A stretch of 32,451 nt of DNA from SG8-30 sp964406445 (GTDB lineage Bacteria > Pseudomonadota > Gammaproteobacteria > Steroidobacterales > Steroidobacteraceae), in assembly GCA_964406445.1 (NCBI GenBank), contig CAYORU010000041.1, forward strand, positions 1 through 32,451. Reading direction: 5' to 3'. Below the pieces are notes generated by a model that worked only from the letters and a program-made list of their open reading frames with translations, made no database searches and was not told where the DNA came from. Made by a program: the position numbers and the translations under genes. Positions 17,598-25,555 of the stretch are shown piece by piece (the first letter of the stretch is position 1; each line of letters begins with the position of its first letter).

Positions 17598-18803
17598 ATG
17601 AGCCTGCTCCTCGACGCGCTGCGGCACGCCGAACGCTCCAAGGGGACGCCCGAGGCCGAGGCGCGTCGGCCGTCGCCGGCCAGCGCAGCGCCCGCACCTC
17701 CCGACCTGCAGCTCGCGATCCTCGAGGACGGCGCAGGCGCGACTGGCGTTGCCTCGGCGCCGGAAGCGGCCGGCGCGCCGCCGTCCCGCCCGCAAGCACC
17801 GGCCGATCCGGGGGCCGCTGCGTCCCGGACGACGGTGGCCGGCGGCAGGCGTCTTTCGCTGTCGGCGCTGCTGCTCATCGGAGTCCTCGGCGGCGCGGCG
17901 CTCGCGACCATCTGGTACGTCTGGACCTCGGCTGCGCCAGCAGTCGGCGACACGGCCGCGGTGGTTGCGGCCGCGCCAGCACCGCTCCCCGTGGCGCCCG
18001 AGCCGCAGGACGCGGCGCCCGCGGCCGGGCCGGTGGCGGTCATGCCGGAGGCCGCAGCGCCGGCCAGGGCACCGGTCGCTGAAGGCGCATCGAAGCCGCC
18101 GCGGACCGGCCCTGTCGGGCAAACCGCTGCCCAGGCCCGGGCTTCAGCCGGCGAGGCGCGGCAGAGTGGGTCCGAAACTGCGTCCACGCGGCCCGCGCCG
18201 CCGGCAGCGGCCCTCGACATCCAGACGACGCGCCATGCCGACCCATTGGGCCCGGCCTGGCAGGCGCTCCGCGACGGCGATTTCGAGCGGGCCGAGCGGC
18301 TGTACCGGGCGGCGCTCGCGGAAGAGCCGCGGCAGCCGGATGCGTTGCTGGGACTGGCGACGGTCATCGAGTGGCGGGGCGACGCGGCGGGCGCCGCGGC
18401 GGCGTATCGCGACGTGCTGGCCCGTGACCCGGCCAACGCCCACGCGCTGGCTGCCCTGGCGCGTCTCGGGCGGGCCGCGGCGCCTGAGACGGAATCGCAG
18501 TTGCGCAGCCTCATCGCCGAGCGTCCGGCGGCGCCGCTCCTCTTCGCGCTCGGCAACCTGCTGGCGGCCGACCAGCGCTGGGCCGATGCCCAGGCTGCCT
18601 ACTTCGAGGCCGCGAGCCTCGCGCCCGCGCAGGCCGACTACGTCTACAACCTGGCCGTCGCGCTCGACCGGCTCGGCCAGCCACGCGCTGCAGCGCGCCA
18701 CTATGCCCGTGCGCTGGAGCTGGCCTCCGGCGGGGGCACGGCGGCGTTCGACCTCGCGGCGACCCGGGCGCGGCTGGCGGCGCTCGAGCCGGCCGGCCCA
18801 TGA
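17598..18803 (+). CDS. mshN: MshN-like TPR protein, bitopic
   Basis: This 401-aa protein starts with MSLLLDALRHAERSKG, the opening typical of MshN/GspB-like pilus proteins. One transmembrane helix lies at about residues 85-108 (LSLSALLLIGVLGGAALATIWYVW). An Ala/Pro-rich periplasmic linker follows, then tetratricopeptide repeats from about residue 215 (AWQALRDGDFERAERLYRAAL; later FEAASLAPAQADYVYNLAVA). Such repeats bind proteins; in secretin systems they act in assembly or stabilisation of the pore. It lies 8 bases after mshL and overlaps the mshE start (ATGA). The symbol rests on context and architecture, since linkers diverge quickly. Confidence 0.82.
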   Translation: MSLLLDALRHAERSKGTPEAEARRPSPASAAPAPPDLQLAILEDGAGATGVASAPEAAGAPPSRPQAPADPGAAASRTTVAGGRRLSLSALLLIGVLGGAALATIWYVWTSAAPAVGDTAAVVAAAPAPLPVAPEPQDAAPAAGPVAVMPEAAAPARAPVAEGASKPPRTGPVGQTAAQARASAGEARQSGSETASTRPAPPAAALDIQTTRHADPLGPAWQALRDGDFERAERLYRAALAEEPRQPDALLGLATVIEWRGDAAGAAAAYRDVLARDPANAHALAALARLGRAAAPETESQLRSLIAERPAAPLLFALGNLLAADQRWADAQAAYFEAASLAPAQADYVYNLAVALDRLGQPRAAARHYARALELASGGGTAAFDLAATRARLAALEPAGP

Positions 18804-20503
18804 GCGGTCCCGCCCGCAAGGGCCTCCTCGGCGAGCGGCTCAAGGAGCGCGGTCTCATCAGCGCCGATCAGCTGAAGATCGCGCTGATCGAGCAGCGGCG
18901 CTCCGGCCAGCAGCTCGGCGAGACGCTGGTCGCGCTGGGCTTCATCACGGAGGCCACCCTCCGCGAGCAGCTGTCCGAGACGCTGGGTGCGCAGAACGTC
19001 ACCCTGGGCGGCCTGCTCGCGGACCGCGACGCGCTGGCGATGATCTCCAAGGAGGCGGCCCGGCGCCACGGCGTGTTCCCGGTCAGCTTCGACGCGGCGA
19101 CCCGCGAGCTGTCGGTGGCGATCGGCGACGTCAACGACATCGTGGCCATCGACCAGGTCCGCGCCCACGTGGGACAGCGCGCGGAGCTGCGCTGGCTGAT
19201 CGCCGCCTCGGGGGAAATCCAGCGCGCGATCGAGCAGTACTATGACCACGACCTGTCGATCGACGGAATCCTCCACGAGATCGAGACCGGCCGCGCGGAC
19301 CTCGCGACGCTGTCCGCGGAGCAGGCGCGCGAATACTCGCATCCGGTGGTCCGGCTGATCGACGCCCTGCTCACCGACGCCGTCGTGGTCGGCGCCTCCG
19401 ACATCCACTTCGAGCCGGAATCGCACTTCATCCGCATCCGCTACCGCGTGGACGGTGTGCTGAGGCAGGTGCGCGCCCTGCACCGGCGCTACTGGGCGGC
19501 GATGCTGGTCCGGCTGAAGATCCTCTCCGGCATGAACATCGCCGAGAACCGCGCGCCCCAGGACGGCCGCATCTCGCTGACCCTCGCGGGCCGCGACGTC
19601 GACTTCCGCGCGGCCGCCCACCCGACGGTGCACGGCGAGAACTTCGTGCTGCGCATCCTCGACCGCAAGGCCGGCCTGATCGACCTCGAGGCCGCCGGGT
19701 TCAGCGCGACACAGCTGGCCATGCTGAAGCTGATGCTGGCGCGCCCCGAGGGCCTGCTGCTCCTGACCGGTCCGACCGGCAGCGGCAAGACGACGACGCT
19801 GTATTCGATCCTAAATCACCGCAGCACCGAACACGTCAACGTGATGACGCTCGAGGACCCGGTCGAGTACACGTTGCCACTGGTGCGGCAGAGCTCGGTG
19901 TCGCAGGGCGCCAAGCTTGGGTTCGGCGACGGCATCCGCTCCCTGATGCGCCAGGACCCGGACATCATCCTGGTGGGCGAGGTTCGCGACCGGGACACCG
20001 CGGAGATGGCGCTGCGCGCGGCCATGACCGGGCACCAGGTGTTGTCGACGCTGCACACCAATTCAGCCCTGCGGTCGATTCCGAGGCTGCTGGACCTCGG
20101 CATCCAGCCGGAGACGATCGCCGGCAACCTCATCGGCATCGTGGCGCAGCGGCTGGTTCGGCGCCTCTGCGAGGACTGCGCCGGCGAGGCGCCTGCCGAC
20201 GGGCTCGAGTCGCGGATCCTGTCGATCGAGATCGGCGTTCCGCTGCGGCGCGCCGCCGGTTGCGCCAAGTGCGCCTTCACCGGCTACCGCGGCCGCATCG
20301 CGATCGTCGAGATGGTCCGTTTCGGCCCGGCCCTCGACGAGCTCGTCGCACGCCGCGCCACGCTGGTGGAGTTGCAGCGGGCGGCGGAGGAGGAGGGGAT
20401 GGTGCCGCTGGCGCAGGACGGCCTGCGGCGCGTGCGCGAGGGCGTGACCACGATCGAGGAGATCGGCCGGGTGGTCGACCTCACCGAGCTGGTGCATCGA
20501 TGA
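18800..20503 (+). CDS. mshE: MshE/PilB/GspE-type pilus extension ATPase
   Basis: This 567-aa hexameric ATPase would power pilus extension at the inner membrane. The N-terminal domain (about residues 10-65) has the MshEN double motif, in which LGERLKERGLISADQL and LGETLVALGFITEATL are repeats; in MshE this domain binds cyclic di-GMP. Walker A GPTGSGKT is at 324-331 and the Walker B region DIILVGE at 388-394, with the Asp and His boxes between and after. The zinc-binding tetracysteine C457, C460, C488, C491 is intact, which marks assembly rather than retraction ATPases. It overlaps both mshN and mshG by 4 bases. Confidence 0.94.
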   Translation: MSGPARKGLLGERLKERGLISADQLKIALIEQRRSGQQLGETLVALGFITEATLREQLSETLGAQNVTLGGLLADRDALAMISKEAARRHGVFPVSFDAATRELSVAIGDVNDIVAIDQVRAHVGQRAELRWLIAASGEIQRAIEQYYDHDLSIDGILHEIETGRADLATLSAEQAREYSHPVVRLIDALLTDAVVVGASDIHFEPESHFIRIRYRVDGVLRQVRALHRRYWAAMLVRLKILSGMNIAENRAPQDGRISLTLAGRDVDFRAAAHPTVHGENFVLRILDRKAGLIDLEAAGFSATQLAMLKLMLARPEGLLLLTGPTGSGKTTTLYSILNHRSTEHVNVMTLEDPVEYTLPLVRQSSVSQGAKLGFGDGIRSLMRQDPDIILVGEVRDRDTAEMALRAAMTGHQVLSTLHTNSALRSIPRLLDLGIQPETIAGNLIGIVAQRLVRRLCEDCAGEAPADGLESRILSIEIGVPLRRAAGCAKCAFTGYRGRIAIVEMVRFGPALDELVARRATLVELQRAAEEEGMVPLAQDGLRRVREGVTTIEEIGRVVDLTELVHR

Positions 20504-21708
20504 GCCGGTTCCGCTACAGGGCGGTCGGCGCCGAGGGCCAGATTGTCACGGGCGAGATCGACGCTGCGTCGGCGCAGGACGTCGACGGCCGCCTCGGGCG
20601 GGTGGGGCTCGAGTTGCTGGCGGCGAGTCCCGTGGGCAACGGGCTGAAGCTGCCCGGGCGGAGCTCGACGCTCGGACGCGTCGAGCTCATCCAGTTCTTC
20701 ATGCAGCTGGAGTCGCTGCTGCGCGCCGGGGTGCCGATACTCGACACGCTGACCGACTTGCGAGACTCGTCGGACAGCGCGGCGGTGCGCCAGTTGGCCA
20801 CGGACCTGGTCGACCGGATCGAGACCGGCTCCACCCTGTCCGAGGCCATGTCGGCGCACCCGGGCACCTTCGACGGCCTGCTGGTCGGGCTGACCAGCGC
20901 CGGCGAGGTGACGGGCCGGCTGCCCGAGGTGATCGGCGAGATGGTGGCGAGCCTCAAGTGGCAGGACGACCTCTCGCGCCAGATACGCAAGGCGCTGCGC
21001 TACCCGGCCTTCGTCGCGGCCGTCATCACGGCGGTCGTGTTCTTCCTCATGATCTACCTCGTGCCGCAGCTCGCGTCCTTCCTGGACAACCTCGGGCAGG
21101 AGATGCCGCTGCAGACCCGGGCCCTGATCGCGGCCTCGGATTTCGTCGCCCGGGCATGGCCGCTCCTGCTCGGCCTGCCGGTCCTGCTGCTGCTCGGCTA
21201 TCGCGCCCTGATGCGCAGCAGCGCGGCGGCCCGCCTCGAGCGCGACCGGCGCCTGCTGACGCTCCCCTGGCTGGGCGAAGTGGTGCGCAAGATCGCGCTC
21301 GCGCGCTTCGCCAACACGTTCGCGCTGATGTTCGGCTCCGGCATCCCGGTGCTCGACGCGCTGGCCCATTGCGAACGGGCAGTCGGCAACCTCGCCGTGG
21401 CGCGCTCGCTCGCGGCGGTCCGCGGTCTCGTGGGGCAGGGGATGCCGATCTCGGAGGCGTTCGCGGCCACGGTCCTGTTCCCGCCGCTGGTGGTCCGGAT
21501 GGTCCGCGTCGGCGAGTATTCGGGGCAGCTCGACTCCTCGCTCAAGAGCGTCAGCTACTTCTACTCGAGGGACGTCGACGAGGAACTGGGCCGGCTGCAG
21601 TCCATGATCGAGCCGGCGCTGACCCTCGTCATGGGCGTGATCCTGGGCTGGATCATGCTGGCCGTGCTCGGGCCGGTATACGACACCATCGCCAACATCC
21701 CGATGTGA
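20500..21708 (+). CDS. mshG: MshG/PilC/GspF-type inner-membrane platform protein
   Basis: This 402-aa polytopic protein forms the assembly platform that the ATPase turns. It starts with FRYRAVGAEGQIVTGEIDA, the usual PilC/GspF opening. Two GspF domains are visible (about residues 65-185 and 265-390), each with the pattern LxxGVPILDxL or LxSGIPVLDAL followed by G and E-rich turns (GLTSAGEVTG; RVGEYSGQL). Three membrane helices are present, near residues 168-190, 218-238 and 370-395. Its ATG start overlaps the mshE stop (ATGA). Length is standard. Confidence 0.93.
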   Translation: MSRFRYRAVGAEGQIVTGEIDAASAQDVDGRLGRVGLELLAASPVGNGLKLPGRSSTLGRVELIQFFMQLESLLRAGVPILDTLTDLRDSSDSAAVRQLATDLVDRIETGSTLSEAMSAHPGTFDGLLVGLTSAGEVTGRLPEVIGEMVASLKWQDDLSRQIRKALRYPAFVAAVITAVVFFLMIYLVPQLASFLDNLGQEMPLQTRALIAASDFVARAWPLLLGLPVLLLLGYRALMRSSAAARLERDRRLLTLPWLGEVVRKIALARFANTFALMFGSGIPVLDALAHCERAVGNLAVARSLAAVRGLVGQGMPISEAFAATVLFPPLVVRMVRVGEYSGQLDSSLKSVSYFYSRDVDEELGRLQSMIEPALTLVMGVILGWIMLAVLGPVYDTIANIPM

Positions 21709-21710
21709 AC

Positions 21711-23168
21711 ATGCGCTGCGACGTCATCTATCTGCAAGCGGAAGGCAGGCTGCAGTGGCGCTGGCAGGGACGCCGGCTCGAGCCGGGCGAGCCGGCGCCG
21801 GACGGCCCGCTCGTCGCCGTGGTCGACGTGGCGGAGGAGATGCTGAGCCGCCAGTCCGTCCCGAAGCTACGCGGCCGCGACCGGCGCGCGATGCGCGCGC
21901 GGCGGCTGCAGAACGAATTCCCGGAGACGCGCTGGCGCGCGGCCTTCAGCCTGGCCGGTCCCCGGGCCGCGAAGACCGAGGAGATCATCCTCGCGGGCGT
22001 CCAGCCGGGGGGCGAGGCCGACGCCGTCCTCGCGGAGCTCGGCACGGCAGGCAGGCTGCAGGGCGTCTACACGCCGGCCTTGCTGGCCTCGGCGTGGTTC
22101 TCGCGTGCCCGCCTGTCGCCGAGGCCGGTGATCGTGGCGCTCGCGACGCCTGCCGGCCTGCGTCTCGTGTTCCTGAACGAGGGACGGGCCATGCTGACCC
22201 GGCTCACGCCGTGGCCGGCCGGGTCCGTGGCCGACGCGCGCCTCGTGAGCGAGGAACTCGCGCGCACGGCCAAGTACCTGCAGAACGTCCGCTGGATCGA
22301 CCGCGACCGTCCCACGGAACTGTGGCTGTGGGGAGCGCGCCTCTTGTCGGTGGCCGCCGAGCTGTCCCTGCCGCCTGAGCTGCGGCTCACGCCGACCCCG
22401 GCCGTGTCCGGGCTCGCGGATCCCGCGCAGGGCGGGCTCCCGGCGCTGGTGGAACTGGCGGCGGCCAGGCCGCCGCACACCCAGCTCGCGCCTCCCGAGA
22501 CGCGCGTGGCATGGCTCGCGATCCAGGCGCGCAAGGCGCTCGCCGCCGGCGCCGTGGCCATCGCCCTCGGCCTGGCGGGGGCCGCGGGCGCGATCGTGGC
22601 GCGCGACCTCGCCCGTTCGGGCGAGCTGCAGCAGCTCGAGGCAGCGGCGCAGGCGCTGGAGGCCGACAACGCGAGCGCCGAAAGGGCGCTCGAGGGCGCC
22701 GGCGTCAGCCCGGAGCGGTTCGGCGTGGCGCTCGCCGTCGACGCGCAGTTCGCCAGCGAACCCCTGTCGCTCCTCGAGGCCTACGACATCGTCTCGCGCT
22801 CGATGGCGGGATCGCGCGCCCTCCTGCTGCAGGAGCTGCAGCTGCGCAGGGTCGATCCCATGGCAGCGGCGCCGTCGTCCGGGGGACCCTGCGCGCCGGG
22901 CGCCGGCGATTCGCCGGAGGCCGCGCCGCCTCGAACCGCCGAGCTGGGACTCGAGCTTCGGGCCCGGCCCGAGGCCTCGCTCACCAACCTCGCCGCGGCC
23001 CTTGGCCGCTTCGACGCGGGGCTCGTGGCCGAGCGCGAGCGGGGCTGGCAGCCGACCGGACGGCTCGCCGACGGCCTGCTGGTCGCGACGCTCAAGCTGG
23101 ACGGCACGAGCGTCGAGGATGCGGGCGGAAACTCGACGAGCGTCTGCCTCGCGAGGGCCGCGACGTGA
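21711..23168 (+). CDS. GspL/MshI-like bitopic assembly protein
   Basis: This 485-aa protein has a cytoplasmic domain (about 1-270), one membrane helix (about 274-294) and a periplasmic part that starts with a coiled coil (LQQLEAAAQALEADNASAERAL). The cytoplasmic part contains SVPKLRGRDRRAMRARRLQNEF and GVYTPALLASAW, a pattern I know from GspL/PilM-like proteins in MSHA-like clusters. No actin-type phosphate motifs stand out. The periplasmic part has the alpha-beta layout of PilN. By position (before the PilO- and PilP-like proteins) it would fill the MshI, or PilM plus PilN, role in linking the ATPase platform to the secretin. Start ATG is 2 bases after the mshG stop. Confidence 0.72.
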   Translation: MRCDVIYLQAEGRLQWRWQGRRLEPGEPAPDGPLVAVVDVAEEMLSRQSVPKLRGRDRRAMRARRLQNEFPETRWRAAFSLAGPRAAKTEEIILAGVQPGGEADAVLAELGTAGRLQGVYTPALLASAWFSRARLSPRPVIVALATPAGLRLVFLNEGRAMLTRLTPWPAGSVADARLVSEELARTAKYLQNVRWIDRDRPTELWLWGARLLSVAAELSLPPELRLTPTPAVSGLADPAQGGLPALVELAAARPPHTQLAPPETRVAWLAIQARKALAAGAVAIALGLAGAAGAIVARDLARSGELQQLEAAAQALEADNASAERALEGAGVSPERFGVALAVDAQFASEPLSLLEAYDIVSRSMAGSRALLLQELQLRRVDPMAAAPSSGGPCAPGAGDSPEAAPPRTAELGLELRARPEASLTNLAAALGRFDAGLVAERERGWQPTGRLADGLLVATLKLDGTSVEDAGGNSTSVCLARAAT

Positions 23169-23797
23169 CGGCCGCAGCCTGGAGTCTGGTGGGGCACCCA
23201 GAGTTCCGTCGCAGGATGGCGGCGCCGGCGCTCCTGGCATGCGGCCTGGTTCTCGTCGCCGCGGCCGCGCTCGCGACGGCGCTGGTCAGCTCGGCCCGGG
23301 CGCAGGATCGCCTGGTGGTGCTCGAGGAGCGGCATGCCGCGGCCCAGTCCCTGCACGAGCGGCTCGCGCTGGCGGGGGTCGCCGACCCGCGGTCGCTGGC
23401 GCGTTTCGGCGAGCTGGTCGACGGCGGCCTGCTCTCACGGGATCATCGGGCGTGGTGGACGGAGTTCGCCGCGGCGCGGGCCCAGGCGCTGGCCCCGCTC
23501 GGTTTCGCCGTCGAGCTGGGACCGCCGCGCGCGGATGCGTTGCCGGCGGACGCGCAGCGCTGGTTCGACGAATCGGGCCAGCCGCCCGCCCAGCTGTGGT
23601 CTCACGACCTGCAGCTGCGGGTCGAGGGTCTGCACGAGGCCGAGATTGCGGCCCTGGTCGCGGATCTGGCCGACCGCCGCCGCGGTGCAATCCGTCTGCA
23701 GGAGTGCGCGCTCGTGCGGCGCTCGGACGGCGTCGGGCTCGATGCGAGCTGCGTGCTGCGCTTCGCGACCCTCGAATGGCCGGAGGCTTCGCCATGA
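23165..23797 (+). CDS. PilO/MshJ-like alignment protein
   Basis: This 210-aa bitopic protein has a short cytoplasmic start, a membrane helix (about residues 19-42, APALLACGLVLVAAAALATALV), a coiled coil (RAQDRLVVLEERHAAAQSLHERLAL) and a periplasmic ferredoxin-like region with the element WSHDLQLRVEGLHEAEIAALVADLAD, typical of PilO/GspM/MshJ. It would pair with the preceding GspL/MshI-like protein. The GTG at 23165 overlaps the previous stop (GTGA), and its own stop overlaps the next start, so it is translationally coupled on both sides. Sequence families of this kind are poorly conserved, so the assignment rests on topology and position. Confidence 0.7.
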   Translation: MTAAAWSLVGHPEFRRRMAAPALLACGLVLVAAAALATALVSSARAQDRLVVLEERHAAAQSLHERLALAGVADPRSLARFGELVDGGLLSRDHRAWWTEFAAARAQALAPLGFAVELGPPRADALPADAQRWFDESGQPPAQLWSHDLQLRVEGLHEAEIAALVADLADRRRGAIRLQECALVRRSDGVGLDASCVLRFATLEWPEASP

Positions 23798-24237
23798 ATG
23801 TCCGGCCCGCCCTCCTCGCGGCGCTCGCGATGCTGGCCGCCGGCCCGGCCGCGGCCGACGGCGTCGAGCTTCCCGAGACCGGCACGGTCTTCTTCTCTGC
23901 CGCCGAGCGCGCCGGGATCGAAGCGCGGCGTCGAGCCCTGCTGGCCGGCGAGGCGGCGCCTGCGGGCGATGCCGCGGCGGCGAGCGCGGCCGATCCGGTA
24001 CCGACGTCGAATCACCACCGGCTGGAGGGCCTCGTGCGTCGCGGCGACGGTCGGCGCGTGGCGTGGTTCGGCGGCGAGCGTGTCGCCGACCTCACGCGCT
24101 GGCAGGGCCACCTGGTGCGGATCCAACCCGGCCGGGTCGTGCTGGAGGCCGCCGACGGCCGACGCCTGACGTTGCGCGTGGGCGACGCCGTCGACCTCGA
24201 TTCGGGCCGGGTCGACAGTCTGCGGGCGCGGCGATGA
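23794..24237 (+). CDS. PilP/MshK-like periplasmic protein
   Basis: This 147-aa protein begins with a Sec signal peptide (cleavage probably after AAA at residue 21) and ends in a small beta-rich domain: LEGLVRRGDGRRVAWFGGERV, then VRIQPGRVVLEAADGRRLTLRVGDAV. This HR-type fold (exposed pattern G.vrr.dGr..a.i.g, then v.l....g.r..l..G) is shared by GspC, PilP and MshK proteins, which touch the secretin N-domain. No lipobox is seen. It overlaps the neighbours by 4 bases on both sides. The role is inferred from fold pattern and order. Confidence 0.68.
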   Translation: MNVRPALLAALAMLAAGPAAADGVELPETGTVFFSAAERAGIEARRRALLAGEAAPAGDAAAASAADPVPTSNHHRLEGLVRRGDGRRVAWFGGERVADLTRWQGHLVRIQPGRVVLEAADGRRLTLRVGDAVDLDSGRVDSLRARR

Positions 24238-24779
24238 GATCGCGGCAGGGCGGGGCGGCGCTGCTGCTCATGATGGTGGCGCTGCTCACCCTGGTCGCCG
24301 CGCTGATGCTCGGCGTCGCGCGGGATGCGGCCGAACCCGCGCTGGTGCGCGGCGCGCGCAACGGCGAGCAGCTTGGCATCGCGCGCGATTCGCTGCTCGG
24401 CGCCGCGCGGACGGCGTGGTGTGCGAACCCCGCGCTGCCTGCCGACCAGCTCCTGCCGTGCCCGGATCTCTCGGGTCCCGAAGGCGAGGCGGCCGGCGCC
24501 TGCGCCGGGACGACGCGCGGCTGGCTGCCCTGGAAGACCCTGAACCTGGCGCCGCTCAAGGACGCGTCCGGCACCTGCCTCTGGTACGAGCGCGACGGCG
24601 CGAACGCGCGGGTCATCGCGGCCGGCGCGCCGTCGGCCGGCCAGCTGCGCAGCAACCTGCCCGGCCGCAGCTTCTGCGGCGGCAACCACGACTCCCTGGC
24701 CTACCTCGATCCCGGCGATCCCGCGGTCGGCGTCGTGATCGACCTCGCCACGATGCCCGCCGCCTGCGGTTCTCCATGA
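24234..24779 (+). CDS. PilX/GspK-like minor pseudopilin lacking E5
   Basis: This 181-aa protein has a short basic leader and a candidate prepilin peptidase site RQGG|AALLLMMVALL (after G7), followed by a hydrophobic helix. The +5 residue is Leu, not Glu, as in GspK and some PilX proteins that sit at pilus tips. The exported domain holds seven cysteines and the motif LLPCPDL ... GWLPWKTLNL ... LWYERDG. The next gene shares this LPCP/LPW-T-L module. It overlaps both neighbours by 4 bases (ATGA). A tip or initiation role is inference. Confidence 0.72.
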   Translation: MRSRQGGAALLLMMVALLTLVAALMLGVARDAAEPALVRGARNGEQLGIARDSLLGAARTAWCANPALPADQLLPCPDLSGPEGEAAGACAGTTRGWLPWKTLNLAPLKDASGTCLWYERDGANARVIAAGAPSAGQLRSNLPGRSFCGGNHDSLAYLDPGDPAVGVVIDLATMPAACGSP

Positions 24780-25456
24780 CCCGCCGCACTCGCCAGAGGG
24801 GGTTCTCGCTGCTCGAGATGGCCGTCGTGCTGGTCATCGTCGGGCTGCTGCTCGGCGGCGTGCTGGGCTCGGTCAGCGCGTTCCAGCGGAACCGGCAGGT
24901 CGACGAGACGCGGCGCTACCTCGCGGAGGCCCGCGACGCGCTGGTCGCCTTCGCGGCCATCAACCGGCGCCTGCCCTGTCCGGCGACGGCAGCGACGCCG
25001 AACACGGCCGCAGGCGCCGGCCTCGAGCGAGCGCCCACCGCGGCCGGCTGCACCGGTGGCCAGAGCGGTGTGCTGCCCTGGGCCACGCTGGGCTTGCGCG
25101 AAACCGACGGCTTCGGCCGGCGCGTCACCTACCGGGTGAGCGCAGCGTTCTCGCGCAATGCACCTGCGTTCACGCTCGCAGCCACGGGCGACATCGTGGT
25201 GCGCAATCGTGGCGGGGTGCTGCTCGCCGATACGGTGCCGGCCCTCGTGGTGTCGCATGGCCCGAACGCGCTGGGAAGCTTCGGCCCCTCGGGCGCGGCG
25301 GCCGCCGCCAGCGCCGATCCCGGCGAGGCGTCGAACGCCGACGGCGACGCGGTGTTCGTCAGCGACGATCCGACCGCCGCCTTCGACGACGTGGTGATCT
25401 GGGTGCCCCGGCCCCTGCTGATGCACCGCATGCTGCAGGCCGGCGCGCTGCCCTGA
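24776..25456 (+). CDS. minor pseudopilin with LPCP...LPW.TL module
   Basis: This 226-aa prepilin has the leader site RQRG|FSLLEM (after G9), E at +5 and helix MAVVLVIVGLLLGGVLG. The next region (VDETRRYLAEARDALVAFAAINRRLPCPATA) and the later GVLPWATLGLRETDGFGRRVTYRVS match a common group of proteobacterial pseudopilins. Two cysteines bracket the LPCP to LPW segment. The C-terminus (DDVVIWVPRPLLMHRML) is typical of this group. It is the last gene of the overlapping operon. Roughly 100 bases follow before the convergent gene. Confidence 0.83.
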   Translation: MTRRTRQRGFSLLEMAVVLVIVGLLLGGVLGSVSAFQRNRQVDETRRYLAEARDALVAFAAINRRLPCPATAATPNTAAGAGLERAPTAAGCTGGQSGVLPWATLGLRETDGFGRRVTYRVSAAFSRNAPAFTLAATGDIVVRNRGGVLLADTVPALVVSHGPNALGSFGPSGAAAAASADPGEASNADGDAVFVSDDPTAAFDDVVIWVPRPLLMHRMLQAGALP

Positions 25457-25555
25457 TCCGCCGGGTCGCGCGCCGCCCGCCACCGTCACGGCGCTCCACG
25501 ATCCTTCCCCGGCCGGCGTGCCTGAGCGCCGGCGAGCGGTCGCCGGGCGCGCGGT

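Noticed and set aside
25512..25533. GCCGGCG/CGCCGGC hairpin as terminator of the pilus operon
   Set aside because: A perfect 7-bp stem lies between convergent genes, but no T run follows on either strand; such GC palindromes are common at this composition.
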